From: Arthrobacter_D sp015752045
GTDB lineage: Bacteria > Actinomycetota > Actinomycetes > Actinomycetales > Micrococcaceae
Length of the DNA stretch: 64,000 bases
Assembly: GCF_015752045.1 (NCBI RefSeq)
Contig: NZ_JADOUS010000011.1
Location: 18,509 to 82,508, forward strand
Direction: 5' to 3'
A program made the translations under genes and the position numbers. Below are positions 8,501 through 15,460 of the stretch, piece after piece. How positions within the stretch are numbered: position 1 is the first letter of the stretch; every line of letters starts with the position of its first letter. The notes under the pieces are model-generated. The model saw only the letters and a list, made by a program, of their open reading frames with translations, did not search any database and had not been told where the DNA came from.

Positions 8501-10130
8501 GGTCCGTGTTGTAGGTGCAGCCCGTGAGCTGGTCCCCGGTCGTCGCGAAGTAGTTCAGTACGTTGAACGAGGCGATCTTCAGGGTGCCGCCGACCTCCTC
8601 GGGGGCGGCAGGGCGCTCACCGGCGAACTGCACGGGCTGGACGCCGTCGGGGCTGGCCCCGTTCAGCTCGGCCAGCGGCTGGAACTTCCAGGCGCTGTTG
8701 CGGTAGTCCAGGACCACCGGCGAGGTGAACTGCGCGCTGTAGCCGACCCGGACCGGCTGGGCCGGCGTGAGGTACGGCAGCACCTTGCCGCGGTTGACCT
8801 GGGTGAAGAAGTTGGTCGATGCGCCGTCGTCGAGCCTGATGCTCCGGGCGGCGTTGTCGGCGATGACCGCAGCGTTCTCGGGTGTGCCCGGGCGGGCTAC
8901 GTCGGTCGGCTGGCGGAGGCGCTCGGCCCCGGCAGCGAGGGTGACTTCGCCGTACTGGTTCAGGGTGTAGTTGTCGGCCACGGTGAAGGCCTCGGAGGGC
9001 TGGAAGAGCATGCCCTCCACCGATTCACGCGCGGCATCCGTGGCGGGGAGCGTGATGGCGGAGGCCTTTGCCTCCTCGGCGGGCTCGGTGAGCTTGACCG
9101 TGCCACCTGCGGCGACGGTGAGCTGCGTCAGGTTGAAGAACTCGCCGGCGGTGCCGGTGACCTCCACGTAGTCGCCCACGGCGACGGAGCCGACGGTTGC
9201 GGGGGAGTAGACGAAGATGGCGTCCGACGCCGTCTGGTCCCCGGCTGCCGAACTGCCGGCGGCCTGGAGGTAGAAGCCGGCGAAGCCGCCCGACGGGTAG
9301 GCCGCGGTGACCTTGCCGCGCGTGGTGACGGTCTGTCCGGCCAGGGGCGTGGCGGAGCCGGTGCCCTGGATGTCCCGGATGGGGGTGACGACGCCGGGCA
9401 CCGGCGGGTCGGTGGGCGTCGGAGTAGGCGTGGGAGTCGGGGTCGGCGTCGGAGTGGGCGCGCCGGCCGTGCCGGTCGCGTTCATCGGCGTGGTGTCCTG
9501 CAGCGTGAAGTCGGCGCCGTTGTTGTCGGTGTCGGTGAACGCGGTGCGGTTCGCGGACTTCGTGCTGCCCGCGCCCGGTGTGGTGGCGGCGGTGCCCTCG
9601 AACGCGTTCGCGCTGCCGTAGCCGAGGAGGTCGACCACCCCGGGAACGCCGGAGGCGTTGCCGACCGGCAGCGCACCGACGCTGGTGGCCTGGTTCGCCA
9701 GGACGATCACGCCACCCGCAGCGCCCGGGTTGAGGCCCGTCGCGAGGTCAGGGGCAGGCAGGGAGGCGCCGGCCGTACCGTTGCTGCCGCCCTGGACGAG
9801 GAAGTAGCCCTTGGCGGGAATGGTCCCGCGGAGCGCGGTGGCATTGGGCGTACTGGTGGTCCCGGTGGGCGAGCGGTACTGCAGCGACCAGCCCTCGAGG
9901 CTCACCGGAGCGTCGGTCGGGTTGTAGAGCTCCACGTACTTGTTGGTGAAGGGCGTTCCCGTGGAACCGCCCGTGAGGTACGCCTCGTTGATGATGACGC
10001 CGTCTCCTGTGACGGACGCCGTCCCCGGAGGTGTCTCGACGGCGTTGGCCGGCAGTGCGATCATCGGTGAGGCCATGAGCCCCGCCGACAGCGCCGCACA
10101 GAGCGCTCCCTTCCATGACGAATTAGCCAT
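5556..10130 (-). CDS. Secreted multidomain nuclease / 5'-nucleotidase (ExeM/NucH plus UshA-like)
   Basis: The 1524-residue protein starts at the ATG preceded by AAGGAGAAG; an in-frame extension of 37 codons lacks a ribosome site. A signal peptide ends near ALPANA (residue 30). Then follow a lamin-tail domain (about 35-165), a Pro-Thr linker (about 225-240), an OB-like domain, an endonuclease/exonuclease/phosphatase domain opening with IASFNVLNYF (about 515), a metallophosphatase domain with NDFHGR (about 860), GDN and NHEFD (about 930), and a 5'-nucleotidase C-terminal domain. The tail has a KPxKP repeat and ends with two cysteines. It probably degrades extracellular DNA to nucleotides and then removes phosphate, for nutrient scavenging. 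There is no LPXTG motif, so how it is anchored is unclear. Confidence 0.9.
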   Translation of the reverse strand: MANSSWKGALCAALSAGLMASPMIALPANAVETPPGTASVTGDGVIINEAYLTGGSTGTPFTNKYVELYNPTDAPVSLEGWSLQYRSPTGTTSTPNATALRGTIPAKGYFLVQGGSNGTAGASLPAPDLATGLNPGAAGGVIVLANQATSVGALPVGNASGVPGVVDLLGYGSANAFEGTAATTPGAGSTKSANRTAFTDTDNNGADFTLQDTTPMNATGTAGAPTPTPTPTPTPTPTPTDPPVPGVVTPIRDIQGTGSATPLAGQTVTTRGKVTAAYPSGGFAGFYLQAAGSSAAGDQTASDAIFVYSPATVGSVAVGDYVEVTGTAGEFFNLTQLTVAAGGTVKLTEPAEEAKASAITLPATDAARESVEGMLFQPSEAFTVADNYTLNQYGEVTLAAGAERLRQPTDVARPGTPENAAVIADNAARSIRLDDGASTNFFTQVNRGKVLPYLTPAQPVRVGYSAQFTSPVVLDYRNSAWKFQPLAELNGASPDGVQPVQFAGERPAAPEEVGGTLKIASFNVLNYFATTGDQLTGCTYNTDRAGNPITVRGGCDARGAANQENFERQEAKIVSAINALDADVVTLMEIENSAKFGKDRDFALKTLVDALNEKAPGTWDYVRSPAALPALENEDVIRTALIYKKATTEPVGASVILDDNVVFTNARKPLAQAFKPVGGTEDETFLAIVNHFKSKGSGPSSGPDADTGDGQGAWNAARVDQARALVAFADSMKTAAKTDKVFLTGDFNSYTQEDPMQVLYEAGYVNQGEKDDSFSYVFSGLSGSLDHILASPTADATVSGVDTWNINSVESVALEYSRFNNNVTDYYRADQYRASDHDPVIVGLNLAPADTTAELNLLNINDFHGRIDSNTVRFAGTVEKLRAEFGDEKTAFLSAGDNIGASLFASALQDDKPTIDVLNTLELRASAVGNHEFDKGFGDLTGRVSDAADFPYLGANVYTKGTTEPALDEFSIITVDGVDVAVIGVVTRETPGLVTPSGVSGLELGDPVEAVNRVAKEIEAQDLADVIVAEYHEGAGDGVVEGATLEQEVAAGGVFAEIVTETTPLVDAIFTGHTHKQYAWDAPVPGVAGETRPILQTGSYGEFVGQITLTVDSATGDVESYTARNVARTTDTDASLVAAYPRVAAVKTIVDAAVAQAAVIGNQPVGAVTRDITTAFTGATRDDRANESTLGNLVADSLRASLAPAERGGAQIGVVNPGGLRNELYYAPDGVVTFAEANAVLPFVNDLWTTTLTGAQFKAMLEQQWQPDGNTRSFLALGLSDNVSVTYDPALARGSRITSVMIDGALLDPAKDYRIGTFSFLAQGGDNFTVFREGTDTRESGLVDRDAWIDYVRTNSPLSPSFDRRSVQVQGAPTTVKAGTAVSFTVSKLDLTSLGSPTNTTLAARFVAADGTTTELGSVPVTGGTATVNVTVPATASGPGRIVLTAAPSATTVNLPVTVEAVTPTEPPAPEKPVKPVKPEKPVKPIKPGKPACSEPTAPAESANNGSWASYRAHLANYDRCLKG

Positions 10131-10294
10131 TCGTTCTTTCTTCTCCTTGACGATGGCCGCGATCGCGGCCGCGAGTGAAGCCCGCCGACCCGTGATGAGT
10201 GGACGTGTTGGCATGTGCACCGTATGTGACGCAGGTGACATTCTTATCCCCAGGAGTAGCCAACCAGAACATCGTTAACAATGGGTTACTAAAA

Positions 10295-10329
10295 AACCAG
10301 TGGCCCCGGAAGATCCGGGGCCACTGGTT
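10295..10329 (-). terminator. Terminator of the septum-formation lipoprotein gene
   Basis: A perfect 16-bp stem (10295-10310 with 10314-10329) has a 3-nt loop. Reading the minus strand it is followed by a T run (complement of the A6 at 10291-10296), the classic intrinsic terminator form, just past the stop at 10351. Confidence 0.9.
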
Positions 10330-10350
10330 GAAATCCGTGGACGAACCCTG

Positions 10351-10872
10351 CTATCTGCCCGCGTCTCGGAGCGTTCCTGTCACCGGGGTCTCCTCCCGCT
10401 CGGCGACGAAGCACAGGATCTCCCGATCGTCCCGGGCGTTCCAGCTCTCCTCGACGGGATAGAAGTAGAGCAGTTCGAGGACGGAGGTGTCGTAGTCGAC
10501 GCCGATGAAGCTCCTGAACTCCTCGGCGCAGAAGTCGGTGGCGGCGGTGTTGGCCTCGCCCTGGCCGGGGTACTCGCCGTCGGGCATCCGTGTGGTGGCG
10601 AAGGCCTCGAACACGTGCTGTTCATCGCACGGGATGACGGCGATGTCCGAGTGATCCTTCATGCCGGGATCATTGATGCAGTCGCCTACAGCGATCGGGG
10701 AGGTCTCCGATTCGGCTTCGGCCGTCACGGTGCCGTCGGCGCGGCGCTCCGGCTCCTCCGATCCGAAGATGCCGCACCCCGCGATGACCGCGATCGCCGC
10801 GACCGACCCCGTGACCGACGCCGTTGCACCCCAACGGCGCTGCGGCTCCCGTCTACCCTGCCCAGTACGCAT
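10351..10872 (-). CDS. Septum-formation family lipoprotein
   Basis: This 173-residue protein has a basic N-terminus, a hydrophobic stretch and a lipobox AVIAGC with the lipidated Cys33. The mature part contains the conserved pattern of actinobacterial septum-formation domain proteins: VGDCINDP followed by a CDEQHVFEAF segment and two further cysteines (FCAEEF, LCFVAE). These four cysteines probably form two disulfides outside the membrane. The family is linked to septation only by annotation; its biochemical role is not known. It forms its own unit with a strong terminator. Confidence 0.82.
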   Translation of the reverse strand: MRTGQGRREPQRRWGATASVTGSVAAIAVIAGCGIFGSEEPERRADGTVTAEAESETSPIAVGDCINDPGMKDHSDIAVIPCDEQHVFEAFATTRMPDGEYPGQGEANTAATDFCAEEFRSFIGVDYDTSVLELLYFYPVEESWNARDDREILCFVAEREETPVTGTLRDAGR

Positions 10873-10974
10873 CGGACCCCCGTCTCAGGCCACGCATCCG
10901 TGGCGCGGCTGCTGCTCCTCGGGACAGTACCGCACGACGGCGCGGGGCACCACGGCGGGGGCGCCGGTATCGGG

Positions 10975-11282
10975 AGCGGGACGAGCAGCGCGATCTGGAG
11001 GGCCAGGGGCCGTGCCTCCGTGTTGATGCGGATGATCTCGTCCTGGATCTGCTCCGGCCGGCCCGCGAGGAGTTCCTCGAGCTGCGCGTTGCTCACCACC
11101 TGGGCGTCGGCTTCGAGCGCCGTCGAGACCTGCCTCTGCAGGAGGACGCCCACGATGAGGAGGGCCTCGAGCAGGAAGGCGACGCGCCAGGACAGGAACG
11201 TGGTGATGAAGCCGCCGAGCAGGGGGCCGACGGCGGGCGGCGATCGCTGCCGAGGCGCCGACCAGGGCGTAGACCCGCTCCG
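10975..11282 (-). pseudogene. Remnant of a DHA2-type MFS transporter
   Basis: Minus-strand translation gives two well-conserved transporter pieces. ERVYALVGASAAIAA lies in one frame and GPLLGGFITTFLSWR plus the following hydrophobic helix lies in another, so a frameshift near 11235-11245 separates them. A C-terminal piece (VSNAQLEELL, IIRINTEARP, ALQIALLVP) follows directly, so the middle of a protein of about 500 residues is deleted. No start or full-length frame remains. The 10873-11493 gap holds nothing else that I can recognise. Confidence 0.65.
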
Positions 11283-11493
11283 CCTGGAGGTGATGCGGAG
11301 CGGGCCGGTGATCACCCACGGAGGAGGAGGTGCGGACCGGTCTTGATCGCTACCGTGACGGGCGACGCACCCGTCTCCCCGACTGGTTCGCCGCTGAAGA
11401 CCATGACAGGGCGCGTTGCGCGCCGAGCACGGACCGGCCCCGGGCGCCTGATCCCTGGACCGGTTCCCTGATGCAGAAGGAAGGCCGCCGATC

Positions 11494-12927
11494 ATGGCCG
11501 AGACCAAGATCAAACATCGGACTGTCGAGGAACGCGCCGCGAAGGGCAAGCGGTGCCGGGAGAAGTCGCCGGTCTCCGGTCACAAGGGCTGGGTCCCCGC
11601 GTCCGAACGGCCGGATCCGGTTGCATTGCTCGAGGAGCAGAACCTCACCCGGGAACAGGACCTCGTACCGGTGCGGCACGGCCGGATGCTGGTCTCGCCG
11701 TTCACGTTCTACCGGGGTGCGGCCAAGATCATGGCTGCGGACCTGAAGGACACGCCGCGGGCCGGCCTGGTCTCCCAGCTGTGCGGGGATGCCCACCTGT
11801 CCAATTTCGGCGTCTTCGCCTCACCGGAGCGGAACCTGTTGTTCGACCTGAACGATTTCGACGAGACCCTTCCGGGACCGTTCGAATACGACGTCAAGCG
11901 GATGTCCGCTAGCTTCACGATCGCGGCGCGGAACAATGCGTTCACCGCCGACGAGACCCGTGAGGTGACCCTGGGGGCGGTGCGGGCCTATCGGGAAGCG
12001 ATGGCCGGGTTCGCCCAGATGCGCACCCTGGACATCTGGTACGCCCGCCTGTCCGAAGAGCAGCTGCTGGCGGCCGTGGATCTGGCCGTGGGAACCCAGA
12101 AGGGCAAGGCCCTGAAGAAGGCCCAGAGCGGGGCGAAGGCGGCGCGACAGAACGTCGAGAAGGCCCGCACCCGGGACAGCCTGCACGCACTCTCCAAGCT
12201 CGCCGAACTCGCGGACGGGGAGTACCGGATCGTCAGCCAGCCACCGATCGTCATCCCTCTCCGGGAACTGGGAGACGCGTACGGGATGTCTCCTGATGAG
12301 GTGGGACCCGCGATCCGTGAACAGCTGCGGTCCTACCGGGCCACCCTGCCCGTCGACCGGCGCCAGCTGCTTGAACGCTTCGAGGTCGTCGACGTCGCCC
12401 GCAAGGTCGTGGGCGTCGGCAGCGTCGGTACGCGGGCGTTCATCGCGCTGCTCCAGGGCCGCGATCAGCAGGATCCCCTCTTCCTGCAGGTCAAGGAGGC
12501 CACGAGATCCGTACTCGAGGACCACTTGCCGAAGAGCCGGTTCAAGCAGCCGGGCGAGCGCGTGGTGCAGGGGCAGCGGATGATGCAGGCTGCGAGCGAC
12601 ATCTTCCTGGGCTGGACCAAGGGCGTGCAGGAGAACCGGTACCTGTACTGGCGGCAACTACGCGACATGAAGGGCTCGGCCGTCGTCGAGGGGATGAAGC
12701 CGCTCGCCCTGACGTTCTATGCCGAGGCCTGCGGCTGGACCCTGGCCCGGGCGCACGCCCGTTCCGGCGACCCTGTCGCGATCTCGGCCTACCTCGGGAA
12801 GAGCGACAAGTTCGACCGCTCCATCACCGACTTCTCGCAGCGTTATGCCGATCAGAACGAACGCGACTACGAAGCCTTCGCGGAGGCGGTCCGTTCAGGC
12901 CGCCTGGAGGCATCCGACGTCGTCTAG
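11494..12927 (+). CDS. DUF2252 domain protein
   Basis: The 477-residue product matches the DUF2252 family along its whole length. Recognisable blocks are SPFTFYRGAA, CGDAHLSNFGVF and FDLNDFDET. The D-H-N and DLNDFDE patterns resemble kinase-like catalytic loops of aminoglycoside-phosphotransferase folds, so a phosphotransferase role is possible but unproven. The ATG is preceded by AAGGAAGG. It is a single gene ending at a 20-bp hairpin and lies next to the decayed transporter. Confidence 0.85.
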   Translation: MAETKIKHRTVEERAAKGKRCREKSPVSGHKGWVPASERPDPVALLEEQNLTREQDLVPVRHGRMLVSPFTFYRGAAKIMAADLKDTPRAGLVSQLCGDAHLSNFGVFASPERNLLFDLNDFDETLPGPFEYDVKRMSASFTIAARNNAFTADETREVTLGAVRAYREAMAGFAQMRTLDIWYARLSEEQLLAAVDLAVGTQKGKALKKAQSGAKAARQNVEKARTRDSLHALSKLAELADGEYRIVSQPPIVIPLRELGDAYGMSPDEVGPAIREQLRSYRATLPVDRRQLLERFEVVDVARKVVGVGSVGTRAFIALLQGRDQQDPLFLQVKEATRSVLEDHLPKSRFKQPGERVVQGQRMMQAASDIFLGWTKGVQENRYLYWRQLRDMKGSAVVEGMKPLALTFYAEACGWTLARAHARSGDPVAISAYLGKSDKFDRSITDFSQRYADQNERDYEAFAEAVRSGRLEASDVV

Positions 12928-12984
12928 GCAGAGGGTGCCGGCAGTGCAAGCAGTGCCGGCGATTCCGGAGGCCCGTGCAACAAC

Positions 12985-13028
12985 AGAGGCCGGTCGGACC
13001 GATCCTTCGATCGGTCCGACCGGCCTCT
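12985..13028 (+). terminator. Hairpin terminator after the DUF2252 gene
   Basis: A perfect 20-bp inverted repeat (12985-13004 with 13009-13028) has a CTTC loop. It sits between the DUF2252 stop and the minus-strand tRNA-Ser(TGA), so it may act in both directions. Confidence 0.85.
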
Positions 13029-13054
13029 TGCCAGCGCGGAAGCGGCGCTGATCG

Positions 13055-13142
13055 CGGAAGGTAAGGGATTCGAACCCTTGAGACGGGGTGACCGCCCACT
13101 GGTTTTCAAGACCAGCTCCTTCGGCCGCTCGGACAACCTTCC
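13055..13142 (-). tRNA. tRNA-Ser (anticodon TGA)
   Basis: The minus strand has a 7-bp acceptor stem GGAAGGT/ACCTTCC, a T-loop GTTCGAATC, a long class II variable arm and the anticodon loop CTTGAAA carrying TGA. It is 88 nt long and decodes UCA. The second serine tRNA in the window has a different anticodon (GCT at 990-1077). Confidence 0.95.
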
Positions 13143-13203
13143 CGCCGTTAGTGTTTCATGAGGTGAAGGTGGTGCCCAAATACCCAGAAGAGCGGAGACC
13201 GGT

Positions 13204-14178
13204 GTGCGTGCAGTCGTGATCGAGGGAGCGGGTGGGCCGGAGGTCCTGTCGGTACAGGAGGTCCCCGCGCCGGCGCCGGCCGCCGGCGAGGTGCTCATCG
13301 ACGTCGTCGCGGCCGGTCTCAACCGCGCCGACGTGCAACAGCGGCGCGGCTTCTATCCGCCGCCCGCAGGCGCGTCCGCCGTCCCGGGACTGGAGGTCTC
13401 CGGGCACGTGGCCGACGCGGGCGACTCGGGCTTCGCGGTGGGGGACGCCGTCGTCGCCCTGCTGGCCGGCGGCGGGTACGCCGAACAGGTCGCGGTGCCG
13501 GCAGGGCAGGTCATCCCCGCGCCGGCGGGCGTGGGCCTCGTGGAAGCGGCTGCGCTTCCCGAGACGGCGGCGACCGTCTGGTCCAACCTCGTGCTGCACT
13601 CCGGTCTCGGGGCCGGCGACCACGTCCTGATCCACGGAGCGTCCGGCGGGATCGGCCTGATGGCCATCCAGGTCAGCCTCGCCCTCGGAGCTGTCCCGCA
13701 CGTGACGGCGGGATCGGCCGCCAAGCTCGAGGTCGCCCGATCCCTGGGCGTCGACTCGCTGATCAACTACCGGGAACAGGATTTCATGGCGGAGGTCAAG
13801 GCTGCGACGGGCGGTCGGGGAGTGGATGTCGTCCTCGACGTCGTCGGGGCGGAGTACCTTGCGCGCAACATCGAGTCCCTCGCGACCGGCGGGCGGGTCG
13901 TGGTGATCGGGCTGCAGGGCGGCGCGAAGGCGGAACTCGACCTCGCGGCGCTGATGGGCAAGCGTGCCAGCGTCGCCGGGACCACGCTGCGGTCCCGCCC
14001 CGTCGCGGAGAAGACCGCGATCATGCGCGCCGTGCGGGAGAACGTCTGGCCCCTCGTGGCGTCCGGAGCGGTGCGCCCCTTCGTGGACCGGACCTTCCCG
14101 CTCGCGGAGGTCGCTGAAGCGCACACCTACTTCGACTCGGGGGAGCACACCGGCAAGGTCCTGCTGGCCATGGCCTAG
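13204..14178 (+). CDS. NAD(P)H-quinone oxidoreductase, zinc-independent MDR (PIG3-like)
   Basis: The 324-residue enzyme is a medium-chain dehydrogenase/reductase without zinc ligands. The N-terminal catalytic domain has AAGLNRADVQQRRG and PGLEVSG. The nucleotide-binding fold has HGASGGIG around residue 140. This signature is typical of quinone oxidoreductases of the TP53I3/PIG3 group, which reduce quinones with NADPH. The start is GTG. Its TAG stop overlaps the TAG of the convergent FUSC-like gene in the palindrome CTAG (14175-14178). Confidence 0.88.
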   Translation: MRAVVIEGAGGPEVLSVQEVPAPAPAAGEVLIDVVAAGLNRADVQQRRGFYPPPAGASAVPGLEVSGHVADAGDSGFAVGDAVVALLAGGGYAEQVAVPAGQVIPAPAGVGLVEAAALPETAATVWSNLVLHSGLGAGDHVLIHGASGGIGLMAIQVSLALGAVPHVTAGSAAKLEVARSLGVDSLINYREQDFMAEVKAATGGRGVDVVLDVVGAEYLARNIESLATGGRVVVIGLQGGAKAELDLAALMGKRASVAGTTLRSRPVAEKTAIMRAVRENVWPLVASGAVRPFVDRTFPLAEVAEAHTYFDSGEHTGKVLLAMA

Positions 14179-15251
14179 GCGTGGCGGGACGGGATCCGCT
14201 GCCAGAGGTGGAGCACCAGCACCAGCGCGATACCCACGCTCGCCCCGATGGAGGTCTCGAGGGCCCGATCGGCGATGAGTCCTGCCGGGGCCGTCGGGTG
14301 GGCGAGTTCCGCCGAGACGAGTGCAAGCGGGGTGACGAACGCCTGCGCGAGGGCATACTGACGCAGGACGAACATCTCGGCGGCGAACTGCGCGACGGCG
14401 ATGACGAACACCAACTGCCACGCGGCCAGTCCCGGCAGAAGGACCAGGGCGGCGAGGACCAGCCCGGCGAACGTGCCGAGGATGCGCTGGAGGCCGCGCG
14501 TCACGCGTGCTCGCGCCGACTGGCCCACGAGGGGCACCGTCGCGGCGACCATCGCCCAGTACGTGTGGCCGATCCCGAGGGCCGTGGCCAGGCTGCCGGC
14601 GAGCGCGGCCGCCGCCACGTACAGTCCCGCTTCCCTGCCGAGGGCCGCCAGGTGCTGCGTCGTCGGGCGGTGGACGGCAGCACGCTCCCACGGCGTGCGG
14701 TACCGGGGCCAGAGGTTCCCGGCCTGCCCGAGGAGCGCCGTGAAGCCCACGGTCGCCGCCGCCGTGGACATCCCTTCCCAGAGCGGCGGCTGGCCGGGCA
14801 CGGAGGCGATGGCGGCGAACGCGAAGATGTGGAACAGCGAACCGCCGGGCCTGAGGCGGAACAGTCCTGCCAGGAAGGTCCCGATCCCGGCCACCGCGCT
14901 GGTGAGGAGCACGAGGTCCCAGGGTCCGACGTCGGCCCGGCCCGTCAGTGCGGCCGCGAGGATCACGCCGAGCATGAGCCCGCCGCCGCGCAGTTGGGTG
15001 GCGAGGCGCCGGCGGTGCGGTTCGTTCCGCCCGTACACGCCGGCGAACGCGCCGAACGTCGCGAAGACCGCGAGGTCGAGGCGTCCGAGCAGCAGCACGG
15101 TGAGCAGCGGTACCGTCACGCCGATGGCGCAGCGGAGGGCCGGGTGGTGGTCGCGCGAGGACGGGGCGACATACACGAGGTCGCGAAGAAGGGTCACGGC
15201 GGGCTTTCGGTCGGGGAGATCGACGGCGCCGGCGGCATCGCGTGGCGGCAT
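14175..15251 (-). CDS. FUSC-like inner-membrane protein
   Basis: About 358 residues with two sets of clustered membrane segments: ALRCAIGVTVPLL, then GVILAAALTG, followed by a second group after a central loop containing RTPWERAAVHRP. This repeated 4-6 helix layout is typical of the FUSC/aromatic-acid-exporter-like superfamily. The second half includes GLQRILGTFAGLVLA, the conserved FUSC signature region. The start is uncertain: ATG at 15251 is chosen over TTG at 15263, and a GTG near 15197 is possible. It shares its stop region with the quinone oxidoreductase. The substrate is unknown. Confidence 0.75.
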   Translation of the reverse strand: MPPRDAAGAVDLPDRKPAVTLLRDLVYVAPSSRDHHPALRCAIGVTVPLLTVLLLGRLDLAVFATFGAFAGVYGRNEPHRRRLATQLRGGGLMLGVILAAALTGRADVGPWDLVLLTSAVAGIGTFLAGLFRLRPGGSLFHIFAFAAIASVPGQPPLWEGMSTAAATVGFTALLGQAGNLWPRYRTPWERAAVHRPTTQHLAALGREAGLYVAAAALAGSLATALGIGHTYWAMVAATVPLVGQSARARVTRGLQRILGTFAGLVLAALVLLPGLAAWQLVFVIAVAQFAAEMFVLRQYALAQAFVTPLALVSAELAHPTAPAGLIADRALETSIGASVGIALVLVLHLWQRIPSRHA

Positions 15252-15460
15252 GCCACCCGACAACCCTACGCCCGCGGGGCCTGCCGCCCGGGGCCGGAGT
15301 CGGCCGGGGGATTCCCGTAACGAACCGGGAGGCTCGGGTCACTCGCCGCAACCGCAGGTTCGTTCGGCGCAACCACCCGTCGGAAGGGCTTGCACTGTGA
15401 TGCACGCCTCACTAAGTTGCTACGTTCGTGTGCACCACACTCTCGCCCTCGAGGAGCAAC

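Noticed and set aside
6906..10070. 1054-codon open frame opposite the secreted nuclease gene
   Set aside because: It is an antisense shadow caused by high third-position GC; composition is biased and the true gene has signal peptide and domain motifs.
11986..11993. CTATCGGG inside the DUF2252 gene, resembling a minus-strand FliA -10 box
   Set aside because: It lies within coding sequence without a matching -35 element at 15 bases and has no minus-strand gene to serve.
15380..15445. CRP/GlxR-like operator before cstA (TGTGA ... TCAC)
   Set aside because: The half-sites are separated by 8 bases, not the 6 required for the TGTGA-N6-TCACA palindrome.
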